A stretch of DNA of 54,393 nucleotides from Chitinophaga hostae (GCF_018224885.1 NZ_JAGTXB010000032.1:1-54393), one strand, 5' to 3'; positions 34,788 to 43,784 are shown, numbered from the stretch's first letter. Program-made: numbers and translations. Notes: a model not told the origin generated them from the letters alone.

Positions 34788-34881
34788 CAGTCCTTTTGGA
34801 TAAAATCCGTTTGCATAACAGGCGGAAATTGAACAATAATATTTATGGCTAACTTCCCTGGTATTGGATGTCATATAAAAA

Positions 34882-35295
34882 TTACCTGATTTTCCCTTCA
34901 AATTTCCTGATCGCTCCCGAATCAACCGGCGTAAAGAAATTAACAAGATTTCCATCCGGATCGCGAAATAACAGCGATTTATTACCCCATGGCATTGCCG
35001 TCGGCTTTTGAACAAGGTAGGGTCGAATAGTTTCGGCTATTCGTTGATAAGTATCATCAACATCTTTAACAATAAATTCAATGATAGCGGTATGATTTTG
35101 CGCTGCTTTTGCCACCTCATCGCCGCCAAAAAACTGTAGCGTTTTTGTGCTGCCAATTGCCAGCGTCGCTGATTCACTTTGCAGCTCCGCAAAATCATCT
35201 GTATACTGTATGGCCAGCATGCCGGTTACCTGTTCGTAAAAGTTAACCAACCGCTTAACTTCAGCTGTTATAATTCGAATTGAAACGAGATTCAT
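34882..35295 (-). CDS. VOC (glyoxalase/bleomycin-resistance fold) protein
   Basis: 137 residues with the paired beta-alpha-beta-beta-beta modules of VOC proteins: MNLVSIRIITAEVKRLVNFYEQ, then TLQFFGGDEVAK, HTAIIEFIVKDVDDTY and LLFRDPDGNLVNFF. The usual metal-ligand histidine of module 1 is absent, so it may be a non-metal or binding-only member. It follows the WYL regulator by 51 bases, so the regulator and this protein are probably one unit. Substrate unknown. Confidence 0.85.
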   Translation of the reverse strand: MNLVSIRIITAEVKRLVNFYEQVTGMLAIQYTDDFAELQSESATLAIGSTKTLQFFGGDEVAKAAQNHTAIIEFIVKDVDDTYQRIAETIRPYLVQKPTAMPWGNKSLLFRDPDGNLVNFFTPVDSGAIRKFEGKIR

Positions 35296-35346
35296 AATTC
35301 TTTGCTTTAGAAAATTAAAATTTGTTTGAGCAAAGATGAAACGGGA

Positions 35347-36084
35347 TTATGACAAGGGTGTGTCAGGGGTAGTAAACTTTTTTTGTTTTTCACTGAGATA
35401 TTCCGACAATGTTAGTTTGTGTGGTTCAAAAACTTCCTCAAGTATTTTAATTTTCGAAATCCTGTCGAGGCGAAACATTCTGAAGTCTCTTCTCAACCTG
35501 CAAAAAGCAATCAGCAGCCAGCTCTCCTGTAAGCTGTAATAAAAGGCAAAAGGTTCCACTTGCCGTTCGGTTCTTTCGGGCTGCTGCGCTGAGTGGTAGG
35601 TGATTTCTAAAACATGGAAGGAAGTAAGCGCGCTCTGAATCAGGGTGAGTGAATTACTTACCGAAGTTTCAGCAATGGCTGGGCTAACCGCAATTCTTTG
35701 AGATAATAATGCTATTTTTTCTTTTGTGGAATATCGCAAAACTGCCCGGATCTTTCCAACAGCGGCAGCATATTCCTGGCGAAGCGAGAGGTCACTGCTT
35801 TTAAGCATCAGTTGCTCTGCGGTTACCAGCGCATTGGCTTCCCCTTCTGTAAACATTACAGGCGGTACCCTATAACCTTCCATCAGCATATAACCTTTAC
35901 CGTCTTCGGTCAAAACAGGTACGCCCGCCTGCTCCAGGGTCCTGATATCACGGTAAATTGTTCTGATGCTTACATTGAATTTTTGGGAAAGCTGAGTGGC
36001 CGTCAACAGCCGTTTAGTTTGCAGTTGAGTAATGATGGCTGTTAGCCTGGAAATTCTTTGTAAAGCCGCGTTATCCATTTTCAA
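35347..36084 (-). CDS. YafY-type HTH/WYL transcriptional regulator
   Basis: 245 residues. A helix-turn-helix in the first 60 residues (RLLTATQLSQKFNVSIRTIYRDIRTLEQAGVP, an HTH_11 layout) precedes a WYL ligand-sensing domain (VPPVMFTEGEANAL ... FAFYYSLQESWLLIAFCRLRRDFRMFRLDRI). These proteins bind small molecules or nucleic-acid fragments and regulate adjacent genes. ATG at 36078 (codon 3) is an alternative start. It likely controls itself and the VOC gene. No clear operator is visible. Confidence 0.9.
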   Translation of the reverse strand: MKMDNAALQRISRLTAIITQLQTKRLLTATQLSQKFNVSIRTIYRDIRTLEQAGVPVLTEDGKGYMLMEGYRVPPVMFTEGEANALVTAEQLMLKSSDLSLRQEYAAAVGKIRAVLRYSTKEKIALLSQRIAVSPAIAETSVSNSLTLIQSALTSFHVLEITYHSAQQPERTERQVEPFAFYYSLQESWLLIAFCRLRRDFRMFRLDRISKIKILEEVFEPHKLTLSEYLSEKQKKFTTPDTPLS

Positions 36085-36282
36085 AAGCCTCCGTTCTTTT
36101 AGAAAGAACCAAGAACAGTTAAATTAACTACAATTTACCAATGACATTATAAATAATATGCGCTGTTGCGGTTCAACACGCCCGGACGCTCCTCGAATAC
36201 TTAGTTGGTTATAAATAACTAATTTCCAATTATAAATAATTGAAAATCAGTAACAATCAGGTCAAATATCGCCGTAGTTAAA

Positions 36283-36317
36283 ATAAAAAAGCCTTAACAT
36301 ATGAATGTTAAGGCTTG
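36283..36317 (-). terminator. Terminator of the second tRNA-Glu
   Basis: A perfect stem GCCTTAACAT / ATGTTAAGGC with a 4-base loop is followed on the minus strand by TTTTTTATTT. Confidence 0.85.
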
Positions 36318-36332
36318 CTTGTTGTTTGTTTG

Positions 36333-36404
36333 TACCACGTACGGGAATCGAACCCGTGACTCCTCCGTGAAAGGGAGGCGTCTTAACCCCTTGACCAACG
36401 CGGC
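36333..36404 (-). tRNA. tRNA-Glu (UUC), copy 2
   Basis: 72 bases, anticodon TTC in a CCTCC-CTTTCAC-GGAGG arm. The acceptor GCCGCGT / ACGTGGT is fully paired, with G1-U72 and G4-U69 wobbles. It differs from copy 1 in the acceptor stem (G4 versus U4), at one variable-loop base and in the T loop. CCA is not encoded. It has its own promoter and terminator. Confidence 0.95.
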
Positions 36405-36421
36405 GCATCATTTTCGGATTG

Positions 36422-36452
36422 CAAATGTAGGATGTTATTTTATATTTCCAAA
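36422..36452 (-). promoter_or_regulatory. Promoter of tRNA-Glu copy 2
   Basis: On the minus strand TTTG (36449-36452), 19 bases, perfect TACATTTG (36422-36429), A/T-rich flank. The bases CAATCC after the -7 box match copy 1's promoter. Confidence 0.85.
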
Positions 36453-36479
36453 AAAATATTTTCATAACCTAAATTTCTA

Positions 36480-36510
36480 TTGATTAATAAGGGTATTGGT
36501 TGTAAATTCG
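36480..36510 (+). promoter_or_regulatory. Promoter of gapA
   Basis: TTG (36480-36482), 20 bases, then TAAATTCG (36503-36510), one mismatch from TAnnTTTG. The predicted start of transcription is about 30 bases before the ATG at 36546. Confidence 0.55.
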
Positions 36511-36545
36511 CTCTCGATTTTTTCATACTCAAATCACGATGTAAA

Positions 36546-37562
36546 ATGGGAACTACTCTCAAAATTGGTATTAATGGTTTCGGTCGTATTGGCCGTTTGG
36601 TATACCGCCAGATTTACAAAATGCCCGGCATTGATGTGGTAGCTATCAATGACCTCACCAGCCCTAACGTGCTGGCGCATTTGCTGAAGTACGATTCAGC
36701 ACAGGGTAGATTCGATGCAGACGTTAAGCATTCTGAAAACGCAATCAATGTGAACGGTGAAGATGTGAAAATATATGCACAGAGAGATCCGTCTCAAATT
36801 CCATGGAAAGAGCACGACATCGATGTAGTAATCGAATGTACCGGTTTCTTTGCTGACAGGGATAAAGCTGCTGCTCACATTAGTGCCGGTGCTAAACGCG
36901 TTGTTATCTCCGCTCCTGCTACAGGTGATCTGAAAACGATCGTTTTCAACGTTAACCACGAAATCCTGGATGGTAGCGAAACCGTTATCTCCTGCGCTTC
37001 CTGCACTACCAACTGTTTGGCTCCTATGGCGAAAGTGCTGCAGGATACTTACGGTATTGCTACAGGTTTAATGACCACTGTACACGCTTACACCAACGAC
37101 CAGAACACCCTGGATGCTCCACATCCAAAAGGTGACCTGCGCCGTGCACGTGCTGCTGCTGCCAACATCGTTCCTAACAGCACCGGTGCTGCAAAAGCAA
37201 TCGGACTGGTACTGCCTGAACTGAAAGGCAAACTGGACGGTGGCGCACAACGTGTTCCTACTATCACCGGTTCCTTAACTGAGCTGACTACCATCCTCAA
37301 TAAAAAAGTAACTGCCGAAGAAATCAACGCTGCTATGAAAGCCGCTTCCAATGAGTCTTTCGGTTACACTGAAGATGAAATCGTAAGCTCTGATATCATT
37401 GGTATCCACTTTGGTTCCCTGTTTGATGCTACTCAAACAAAAGTAATCACCGTTGGTGACCACCAGATGGTGAAAACCGTATCCTGGTACGATAACGAAA
37501 TGAGCTATGTATCACAACTGGTACGTACTGTAAAGTACTTCGCCGGTCTGATCAGCAAATAA
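36546..37562 (+). CDS. gapA: Glyceraldehyde-3-phosphate dehydrogenase, type I
   Basis: 338 residues from the ATG at 36546. The NAD-binding GINGFGRIGRLVYRQ motif starts the protein; the catalytic nucleophile C153 lies in ASCTTNCLAP, and the rest (TVHAYTNDQ, RARAAAANIVPNSTGAAKAIGLVLPEL) is diagnostic. It converts glyceraldehyde-3-phosphate to 1,3-bisphosphoglycerate in glycolysis and gluconeogenesis. The in-frame ATG at 36480 is rejected because it would add a poorly conserved extension and overlap the promoter. It is followed by a terminator and then pgk with its own promoter, so the two enzymes are adjacent but not necessarily one transcript. Confidence 0.97.
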   Translation: MGTTLKIGINGFGRIGRLVYRQIYKMPGIDVVAINDLTSPNVLAHLLKYDSAQGRFDADVKHSENAINVNGEDVKIYAQRDPSQIPWKEHDIDVVIECTGFFADRDKAAAHISAGAKRVVISAPATGDLKTIVFNVNHEILDGSETVISCASCTTNCLAPMAKVLQDTYGIATGLMTTVHAYTNDQNTLDAPHPKGDLRRARAAAANIVPNSTGAAKAIGLVLPELKGKLDGGAQRVPTITGSLTELTTILNKKVTAEEINAAMKAASNESFGYTEDEIVSSDIIGIHFGSLFDATQTKVITVGDHQMVKTVSWYDNEMSYVSQLVRTVKYFAGLISK

Positions 37563-37573
37563 TTATACAAAGC

Positions 37574-37603
37574 ACTCCCGGCGAAAACCGGGAGTCTTTA
37601 ATT
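37574..37603 (+). terminator. Terminator after gapA
   Basis: An ACTCCCGG / CCGGGAGT stem with a 6-base loop followed by CTTTAATTTT. Confidence 0.8.
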
Positions 37604-37630
37604 TTCCGCGGGACTACACCATAGCAGCAA

Positions 37631-37659
37631 TTGACCAGATTTTTTTGGTTGTATACTTG
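37631..37659 (+). promoter_or_regulatory. Promoter of pgk
   Basis: TTG (37631-37633), 18 bases, TATACTTG (37652-37659), one mismatch from TAnnTTTG. It supports the start at 37725. Confidence 0.5.
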
Positions 37660-37724
37660 CTTTGCGCTGTTGGTATCGCGGTTTTTTAATAATACCCCTT
37701 TCTCGTTATCTTAAATTGATATAT

Positions 37725-38918
37725 ATGAGTAAATTCTCCGACTATAACTTCAATGGCCGTAAAGCCTTGATACGCGTAGATTTCAACGTTCCCCTGAACG
37801 ACAAATTTGAGATCACCGACGATACCCGCATGCGTGCTGCGGTACCCACTATCCAGAAAATACTGAAAGATGGCGGCGCCGTAATCCTCATGTCCCACCT
37901 GGGTCGTCCGAAAGATGGTCCTACCGATAAATACTCTTTGAAACACCTGGTATACCACCTCATTTCCTTATTAAACGGCGCCACCGTGAAGTTTGCGGAA
38001 GACTGCACTGGTCCTGTTGCGGAGAAAGCCGCAGCAGATCTGCAGATGGGCGAAGTGCTGCTGCTGGAAAACCTGCGTTTCCACAAGGCAGAAGAAAAAG
38101 GTGATGCCGCGTTCGCCGAACAATTATCTAAACTCGGCGATGTATATGTGAATGACGCATTTGGTACCGCACACCGTGCGCATGCCTCTACTGCTGTGAT
38201 TGCACAATACTTTGCACCTGAAAGCCGGATGTTTGGTTTGCTGATGGAAGCAGAAGTAAACAGTGCACAGAAAGTACTGAACGATGCTGCATCTCCGTTT
38301 ACCGCGATCCTGGGTGGCGCCAAGGTAAGCGATAAAATCCTGATCATCGAAACCCTGATGGACCGCGCCAACAACCTTATCATTGGCGGTGGTATGGCTT
38401 ACACATTCCTTAAGGCACAGGGTAAGGAAATTGGCGGCTCCCTTTGTGAAAACGACAAACTGGATCTGGCCAACGAATTAGTGGCAAAAGCAAAAGCTAA
38501 AGGCGTACAACTGATATTGCCAGTGGATTCTGTTGCTGCTGATAAGTTTGCAGCAGATGCCAACACACAGTTAGTTTCCAATGATAACATCCCTGCAGGA
38601 TGGATGGGGCTTGATATCGGACCTAAGTCTGTAGCACTGTTTGCAGAAACCATTGCTGCTTCCAAAACCATTTTATGGAATGGTCCTATGGGTGTGTTTG
38701 AAATGCCCGCATTCCAGGCTGGTACTAAAGGCGTAGCGGATGCCATCGTTACAGCTACCGCCGCGGGAGCATTCTCCCTGGTAGGTGGTGGTGACTCCGT
38801 AGCGGCAGTAAACCAGTTCGGTATCGCAGATAAAGTAAGTTATGTATCTACCGGTGGTGGCGCTTTGCTGGAGTTCTTTGAAGGAAAGGAACTGCCGGGT
38901 ATAGCAGCTATAGCTTAA
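37725..38918 (+). CDS. pgk: Phosphoglycerate kinase
   Basis: 397 residues from the ATG at 37725. Catalyses the ATP-forming step after GAPDH. N-terminal substrate signature KALIRVDFNVPLND, RMRAAVPTIQ and HLGRPK; the nucleotide end holds LGGAKVSDKI, WNGPMGVFEMPAF and GGGDSVAAVNQFG. The upstream in-frame ATG at 37662 would place 21 unrelated residues before the conserved start. Its order after gapA is common. A TGA-free gap with a hairpin repeat follows. Confidence 0.97.
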   Translation: MSKFSDYNFNGRKALIRVDFNVPLNDKFEITDDTRMRAAVPTIQKILKDGGAVILMSHLGRPKDGPTDKYSLKHLVYHLISLLNGATVKFAEDCTGPVAEKAAADLQMGEVLLLENLRFHKAEEKGDAAFAEQLSKLGDVYVNDAFGTAHRAHASTAVIAQYFAPESRMFGLLMEAEVNSAQKVLNDAASPFTAILGGAKVSDKILIIETLMDRANNLIIGGGMAYTFLKAQGKEIGGSLCENDKLDLANELVAKAKAKGVQLILPVDSVAADKFAADANTQLVSNDNIPAGWMGLDIGPKSVALFAETIAASKTILWNGPMGVFEMPAFQAGTKGVADAIVTATAAGAFSLVGGGDSVAAVNQFGIADKVSYVSTGGGALLEFFEGKELPGIAAIA

Positions 38919-38936
38919 AAAAGCATAAGGCGTAAA

Positions 38937-39033
38937 GCCGAAAGCAAAAAGCCATTGAAGCGTATGAGGAGCGATGTTTATTGTATTTTTCGCTTATATC
39001 ATACATATGCTTCAATGGCTTTTTGCTTTCCGC
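38937..39033. repeat. Inverted repeat, GCAAAAAGCC family (J)
   Basis: Arms 38937-38967 and 38999-39033 share GAAAGCAAAAAGCCATTGAA. The centre contains GAGCGATG and TTTTTCGCTT, similar to the centres of the other long repeats. It lies 18 bases past pgk and about 43 bases before the antiporter start. Confidence 0.85.
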
Positions 39034-39076
39034 TCCTTTTTTGTTTTCTTGCAAGTAATCATTAACACTTCCTGTC

Positions 39077-40489
39077 ATGAACAAACGCTTTCTATGGTAC
39101 CCAGCCATCATCGGTGTTTTCGCCACCCTGATATGGGTTATACTCCAGAAGGGACAATCGTTGCCTGTTAACCCGAACAACGTCATTCCCACAGCTCCTG
39201 TGGCTGCAGCCAGTCATTCCACTACCTGGTGGCGTTACCTCGATAATCTGAAACACCCACTGGGGCTGTTATTGTTACAGATTATTGTGATCATGCTGGT
39301 GGCAAGATTGTTTGGAGTGATTGCCAATAAACTAAGACAACCCGCAGTAGTAGGGGAAATCATTGCGGGCGTACTGCTCGGTCCTTCCCTGTTGGGTTGG
39401 GCAATGCCGGCTTTCTCCGGCTTCCTGTTCCCGGTAGAATCATTGAAAAGTCTGCAGTTCCTCAGCCAGATCGGGCTGGCCTTCTTCATGTTTATAGTAG
39501 GCATGGAACTCGACATCAATAAAATCAGGCATAAGGCGCATGATGCAGTGATGATCAGTCATGCCAGCATTATTGTTCCGTTTTTCCTGGGTGTTTGGCT
39601 GGCATATTTCCTCTTCACCCGGTTTGCGCCTCCGCACGTCAGCTTTTTATCTTTTGCCTTGTTTATGGGCATTGCTATGAGTATTACCGCTTTCCCGGTA
39701 CTGGCACGTATTGTACAGGAAAGGAAGTTAACACATACGCCATTGGGTATCATGGCCATTACCTGTGCTGCGGCCGATGATATTACCGCCTGGTGTATAT
39801 TGGCGGTAGTAGTGGCCATTGTAAATGCCGGCGGCCTGTTAAGCGCCCTGGTCACTATTTTACTGGCCATTGTGTTTGTAGCAGTGATGTTGCTGGCCGT
39901 GCGTCCCTGGCTTGGTAAAACGATGAAAGCGCAGATGGACAAAGGACGACAGAAAGCAGCGGTTTCGCTGGTATTTTTTATCCTGCTGATAGCTGCCTGG
40001 CTGGCGGAAGTAATAGGTATACATGCACTGTTCGGCGCTTTCCTGGCTGGCGTCATCATGCCTCCTGCTGCCAATATCAAACAACTGCTGACCGATAAAC
40101 TGGAAGATGTAAGCGTGATGCTGCTGCTTCCTATTTTCTTTGTTTTCACGGGTTTAAGAACGCATATCGGTTTGTTGAACCAGGGCGATCTGTGGATGGT
40201 ATTTGGTATGATTATGCTGGTGGCCGTGGCCGGCAAGTTTGGTGGCAGCACTTTTACCGCCAAACTAATGGGACAAACCTGGCGCCAGTCTGTATCCATC
40301 GGCGCGCTCATGAATACCCGCGGGTTAATGGAGCTGGTAGTACTCAACATAGGTTTTGATCTCGGTATTCTTTCTCCTGAAATATTTGCTATGCTGGTAT
40401 TGATGGCCCTGGCCACCACCTTTATGACGGGACCGCTGCTGGACCTGGTGATCTTCAGCGAAAAGCATAAAAATGTACTGACCACATAA
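39077..40489 (+). CDS. CPA2-type cation:proton antiporter
   Basis: 470 residues. After an N-terminal segment, about twelve membrane helices follow. Typical CPA2 (KefB/Nha-like) blocks are seen: RQPAVVGEIIAGVLLGPSLLG, FFMFIVGMELDINKI, FALFMGIAMSITAFPVLARIV, TCAAADDITAWCILAVVVA, and FGAFLAGVIMPP. The ADD/ITAW acidic pair is the ion site. No RCK/TrkA domain is attached, so this is a transport-only form. Exchanges Na+ or K+ for H+ across the inner membrane; the cation cannot be assigned. A terminator follows at 40519. Confidence 0.92.
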   Translation: MNKRFLWYPAIIGVFATLIWVILQKGQSLPVNPNNVIPTAPVAAASHSTTWWRYLDNLKHPLGLLLLQIIVIMLVARLFGVIANKLRQPAVVGEIIAGVLLGPSLLGWAMPAFSGFLFPVESLKSLQFLSQIGLAFFMFIVGMELDINKIRHKAHDAVMISHASIIVPFFLGVWLAYFLFTRFAPPHVSFLSFALFMGIAMSITAFPVLARIVQERKLTHTPLGIMAITCAAADDITAWCILAVVVAIVNAGGLLSALVTILLAIVFVAVMLLAVRPWLGKTMKAQMDKGRQKAAVSLVFFILLIAAWLAEVIGIHALFGAFLAGVIMPPAANIKQLLTDKLEDVSVMLLLPIFFVFTGLRTHIGLLNQGDLWMVFGMIMLVAVAGKFGGSTFTAKLMGQTWRQSVSIGALMNTRGLMELVVLNIGFDLGILSPEIFAMLVLMALATTFMTGPLLDLVIFSEKHKNVLTT

Positions 40490-40518
40490 GGAGGCCATTG
40501 TTTACAAGGGCACAAAAA

Positions 40519-40554
40519 GAAGAGAACGCTGATAATCAGCGTTCTCTTTTTTTA
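40519..40554. terminator. Bidirectional terminator between antiporter and transglycosylase
   Basis: AGAGAACGCTGA / TCAGCGTTCTCT stem followed by TTTTTTTAT on the plus strand; an A-rich flank serves the minus strand. It separates convergent genes. Confidence 0.93.
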
Positions 40555-40575
40555 TATCGTTATCCTTATTGGTGC

Positions 40576-41862
40576 TTATTTCTTTCTGGTGCTTTTCTTT
40601 TTGCCAGCAGTATGTTTTTTAGCACTGTGGTGTTTTTTAGCAGAATAATGTTTTCTGGAAGAAGTAGTGGCTTTTTTCGCCGTTGTGGTATTGCTCTTTT
40701 CCGCCATTCTCACTGCTGGTGGGAATTTGGATTTATCAACACCTACCGCTTTATCATCCAGGGTGAGTTGCACAGATTCCTTCAGCATCTCATCTTTTTC
40801 TGCCATGAACTGCTTCATTTTTTCCTTAGGAATGCGCAGATCATAGTTGTTTTCCGGGCTGGCCATTGCTTTGGCAAAACCAGGGTTGAAGCGATCCAGT
40901 TCCGCTACCTGCATATCCAGTTTCTTGGCAATTGCTTCCAGGCGATATTTGCCGGTTACATTAATTTCAACGGTACTGAAAATTTCATCTTCTGTTAACG
41001 GGCCTCTTGCTATTGGTGCAGACACATTATCAGCAGCCGGCATATTTACAGTGATAGTAGGGTTTACATCGTCGCTTACACCAAAGAAGTTGTTGAAACG
41101 ATCGAGTATATAACCGGTAGCAATGAATTTGTATACGTGATTGCGTGATTCAGCAGGCAGGAAATATTGCATGCCCCAGAAATCTTTACGTCCGCTGGCG
41201 TTGATTGCGCGTTGTACGCCGCCTGCACCGCAGTTATAGGCAGCAACTACCAGTAACCAATCATCGAACTGCGCATACAGCTGGTTGAGAAACTGGGCGG
41301 CAGCCAGGGTAGATTTATAAAAGTCTTTTCTTTCGTCTACTTTCTTACCTACGCTCAAACCAAAAATGCGGGCGGTACCGGCCATAAACTGCCAGGCGCC
41401 TACTGCACCTACCCTGGAACGGGCATTTGTATTAAAGCTGGATTCAATTACCGCGAGGTATTTCATTTCCTCAGGGATACCGTTATCACGGAACACCTTT
41501 TCAATCATGTTGAAATAAGGCTGTCCCTTATCAATCATGATCTGTAAATGCTGACTATACCGGGTAGCATAGTTACTTACGTAACCGGCAACCAGGTTAT
41601 TGTTGATCTGTTCATATACTTTCGCATTGCGAATGGTATTAGGCAGACTTTGTGCAGCTTTTTTCACTGCCACAGAGGTAGGAGATGCCAATACAGTGGT
41701 GTCTTTTGGCAAACGCACCTTGTGGTTCAGTTTCAGTACAGAAGTATCAGGTGCCCCGATAACCGGATACACCGTCTCTTTAGGATTGCTATTGCCCCCC
41801 ATCGCACTCACACTCATTAAACTTGTTGCTGGCAACAGCAGTAGTAAAAAGATTTTTCTCAT
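40576..41862 (-). CDS. MltD-like lytic transglycosylase with LysM domain
   Basis: 428 residues from the ATG at 41862. A signal peptide (MRKIFLLLLLPATSLMSVSA) is followed by an SLT/GH23 lytic transglycosylase domain: the catalytic Glu lies in YLAVIESSFNTNARSRVGAVG, then GAWQFMAGTARIFGL and AAYNCGAGGVQRAI. A LysM-like segment follows (TGKYRLEAIAKKLDMQVAELDRFNP), and the tail is rich in Lys, His and Thr (KKHHSAKKHTAGKKKSTRKK). It cleaves peptidoglycan glycan strands to anhydromuropeptides in the periplasm. The basic tail probably binds the wall or outer membrane. The start at 41880 is 6 residues longer and overlaps gatA by 8 bases. Confidence 0.92.
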   Translation of the reverse strand: MRKIFLLLLLPATSLMSVSAMGGNSNPKETVYPVIGAPDTSVLKLNHKVRLPKDTTVLASPTSVAVKKAAQSLPNTIRNAKVYEQINNNLVAGYVSNYATRYSQHLQIMIDKGQPYFNMIEKVFRDNGIPEEMKYLAVIESSFNTNARSRVGAVGAWQFMAGTARIFGLSVGKKVDERKDFYKSTLAAAQFLNQLYAQFDDWLLVVAAYNCGAGGVQRAINASGRKDFWGMQYFLPAESRNHVYKFIATGYILDRFNNFFGVSDDVNPTITVNMPAADNVSAPIARGPLTEDEIFSTVEINVTGKYRLEAIAKKLDMQVAELDRFNPGFAKAMASPENNYDLRIPKEKMKQFMAEKDEMLKESVQLTLDDKAVGVDKSKFPPAVRMAEKSNTTTAKKATTSSRKHYSAKKHHSAKKHTAGKKKSTRKK

Positions 41863-41872
41863 ACAATTTATT

Positions 41873-43318
41873 TTAAACAACAGTAACCTGTTCCTTAGCC
41901 ATCACCTGATGAGCTATTTGCAACAAGTTTGCTTCGCTAAACTTCTTTGTGATGATCTGTACACCATATGGCATCCCGTTTGAATGCCGGTACAAAGGAA
42001 CGGATATAGCCGGAACCCCTGCCAGATTTGCCAGTACCGTATAAATATCAGCCAGGTACATGGCGATAGGGTCATCTGTTTTCTCCCCTAATTTAAATGC
42101 TGTGGATGGCACAGTTGGCATTAAAATGGCGTCGTACTCTTCTAGTATATCGTTGAGTTTATCTGTAACAAGACGCCTAACCTGTTGTGCTTTAGTATAA
42201 TATGCGTCATAGTAGCCCGCGCTCAGCACAAAAGTCCCCAGTAATATACGACGTTTTACCTCTTTTCCAAACCCCTCGGATCTACTTTTTTTGTAAAATT
42301 CAGTCAGATCCAGGTTTTTCTCAGCGGTCCGGTGTCCATATTTCACCCCATCAAAACGTGACAGGTTGGAGGATGCTTCGGCTGTAGTAAGCACATAATA
42401 GGCTGGAACTACATGGTCAAGGTATTCAAAACTCTTTCCTGATACCGTATGACCCAATGACTGTAAACTTTCAAAGAAATCAATATAGCCGTCTTTCATT
42501 TCTGCGTCCAGACCATCATGATACTGGGCATCTCTTAAATACGCAAATTTGAACGATTTATTGTCTTCAAGGTGTGCCTGATAGTCAGGGACTTCTTTTT
42601 GGGAGGCAGTACTATCAAACTCATCCGGTCCGGCAATTACCTGTAGAACTGCCGCCACATCGGCAATATCCTTGCCAAAAATGCCTATCTGGTCAAATGA
42701 AGAAGCATAAGCGATAAGCCCGTAACGCGAAATGCGGCCATAGGTGGGTTTCAGGCCAACTATACCACAAAAATCGGCCGGTTGGCGAACAGAGCCACCG
42801 GTATCACTCCCCAGGCTTAACTGGCAAAGATCGGCCTGTACGGCTACAGCAGAGCCGCCGGAAGAACCACCCGGTACACGGGAATTATCCAGGGCATTGA
42901 GTGTAGGTCCGAAAGCAGAATTTTCATTGGTAGATCCCATTGCGAATTCATCGCAGTTAAGATTACCAATGATAATGGCATCCGCCTGCAGCAGTCTCTC
43001 AACTGCAGTAGCGGAAAACAGGGATGTAAACCCTTCCAGAATACGGGAAGCGGCACTTACATTATGGCCTTTATAGCAGATTACATCTTTAATACCAACC
43101 ACCACTCCTGCGAGAGCACCCAGCTTTTCACCCTTTTTAATACGGGTATCAAGCTCGCGTGCCTTCTCCAGGGCCTCCTCCTCATATACTTCCAGGAAGG
43201 CATTCAAATGTTTTAGCTGGGCTATACGGTCGAGGTAATAACGTACTCTCTCCGTACAGCTTGTACTGCCGGCGTATAATGCTTTATGGAAAGTAGTTAT
43301 ACTGCTGAATTCAGACAA
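41873..43318 (-). CDS. gatA: Asp/Glu-tRNA amidotransferase subunit A
   Basis: 481 residues, an amidase-signature protein. The catalytic triad is K77 (GVVVGIKDVI), cis-Ser S152 (GGSSGGSA), and nucleophile S176 (SLGSDTGGSVRQPA). It liberates ammonia from glutamine to convert Glu-tRNA(Gln) and/or Asp-tRNA(Asn), acting with GatB and GatC, which are not here. Downstream of tatA on the same strand by 65 bases, so cotranscription with tatA and the MltD-like gene is likely. Of interest, two tRNA-Glu genes lie in the same window, but they are not clustered with gatA. Confidence 0.95.
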   Translation of the reverse strand: MSEFSSITTFHKALYAGSTSCTERVRYYLDRIAQLKHLNAFLEVYEEEALEKARELDTRIKKGEKLGALAGVVVGIKDVICYKGHNVSAASRILEGFTSLFSATAVERLLQADAIIIGNLNCDEFAMGSTNENSAFGPTLNALDNSRVPGGSSGGSAVAVQADLCQLSLGSDTGGSVRQPADFCGIVGLKPTYGRISRYGLIAYASSFDQIGIFGKDIADVAAVLQVIAGPDEFDSTASQKEVPDYQAHLEDNKSFKFAYLRDAQYHDGLDAEMKDGYIDFFESLQSLGHTVSGKSFEYLDHVVPAYYVLTTAEASSNLSRFDGVKYGHRTAEKNLDLTEFYKKSRSEGFGKEVKRRILLGTFVLSAGYYDAYYTKAQQVRRLVTDKLNDILEEYDAILMPTVPSTAFKLGEKTDDPIAMYLADIYTVLANLAGVPAISVPLYRHSNGMPYGVQIITKKFSEANLLQIAHQVMAKEQVTVV

Positions 43319-43383
43319 GACTAAACCAGTTAAAAATTAAATTAATATCAGGAATACACTCTTTTCAGGGAGTTGGCTGATAG

Positions 43384-43680
43384 CTACGCGTTGTTATGTT
43401 GCGAAGCATCCGGTATTACAGTGCTCGTTGTGTGCGGAGCGTCTGTAGTTGCCGGTGCAGAAGGTTGAACAGGTCTTTCTTTCATACCTTCTTCTATTTC
43501 CTGGCGCACATTGTTTTTGGCGTCATTAAATTCACGGATACCCTTACCCAGGCCACGCATTAATTCAGGTATTTTCTTGCCTCCGAAGAGCAGCAACACT
43601 ACCACAGCAATTAACAGCAGCTCGGACATACCGATATCCTGGAGAATCAAAAATGATGATTTAACAAAAACAGCAGTCAT
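43384..43680 (-). CDS. tatA: Twin-arginine translocase subunit TatA/E
   Basis: 98 residues from the ATG at 43680. A membrane helix (MSELLLIAVVVLLLFGGKKIPE) with the conserved FGGKKIPEL hinge is followed by an amphipathic helix (LMRGLGKGIREFNDAKN) and an acidic/Pro-rich tail. It forms the pore of the Tat system, which exports folded proteins. The Met at 43722 is rejected because a perfect -7 box (43709-43716) overlies it. No tatC is in the window. Confidence 0.93.
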   Translation of the reverse strand: MTAVFVKSSFLILQDIGMSELLLIAVVVLLLFGGKKIPELMRGLGKGIREFNDAKNNVRQEIEEGMKERPVQPSAPATTDAPHTTSTVIPDASQHNNA

Positions 43681-43708
43681 CGTCTCAAAATTTATATTGT
43701 TCAGCCAA

Positions 43709-43716
43709 CAAAGATA
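43709..43716 (-). promoter_or_regulatory. -7 element of tatA
   Basis: TATCTTTG on the minus strand is a perfect -7 box about 30 bases before the chosen start codon. No TTG lies at ideal spacing. Confidence 0.45.
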
Positions 43717-43784
43717 GGGCATAAAATCGGCTTTTTCACCCCTTTGGGCTATGCCGGAGGAGTTTTAATACCATTTTAAGCACA

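Noticed and set aside
34584..35015. Upstream extension of the PorT-like gene
   Set aside because: Overlaps the VOC gene and lacks a signal peptide. The signal peptide begins at 34583.
36262..36483. Small frames around the second tRNA-Glu
   Set aside because: They translate the tRNA gene and its terminator.
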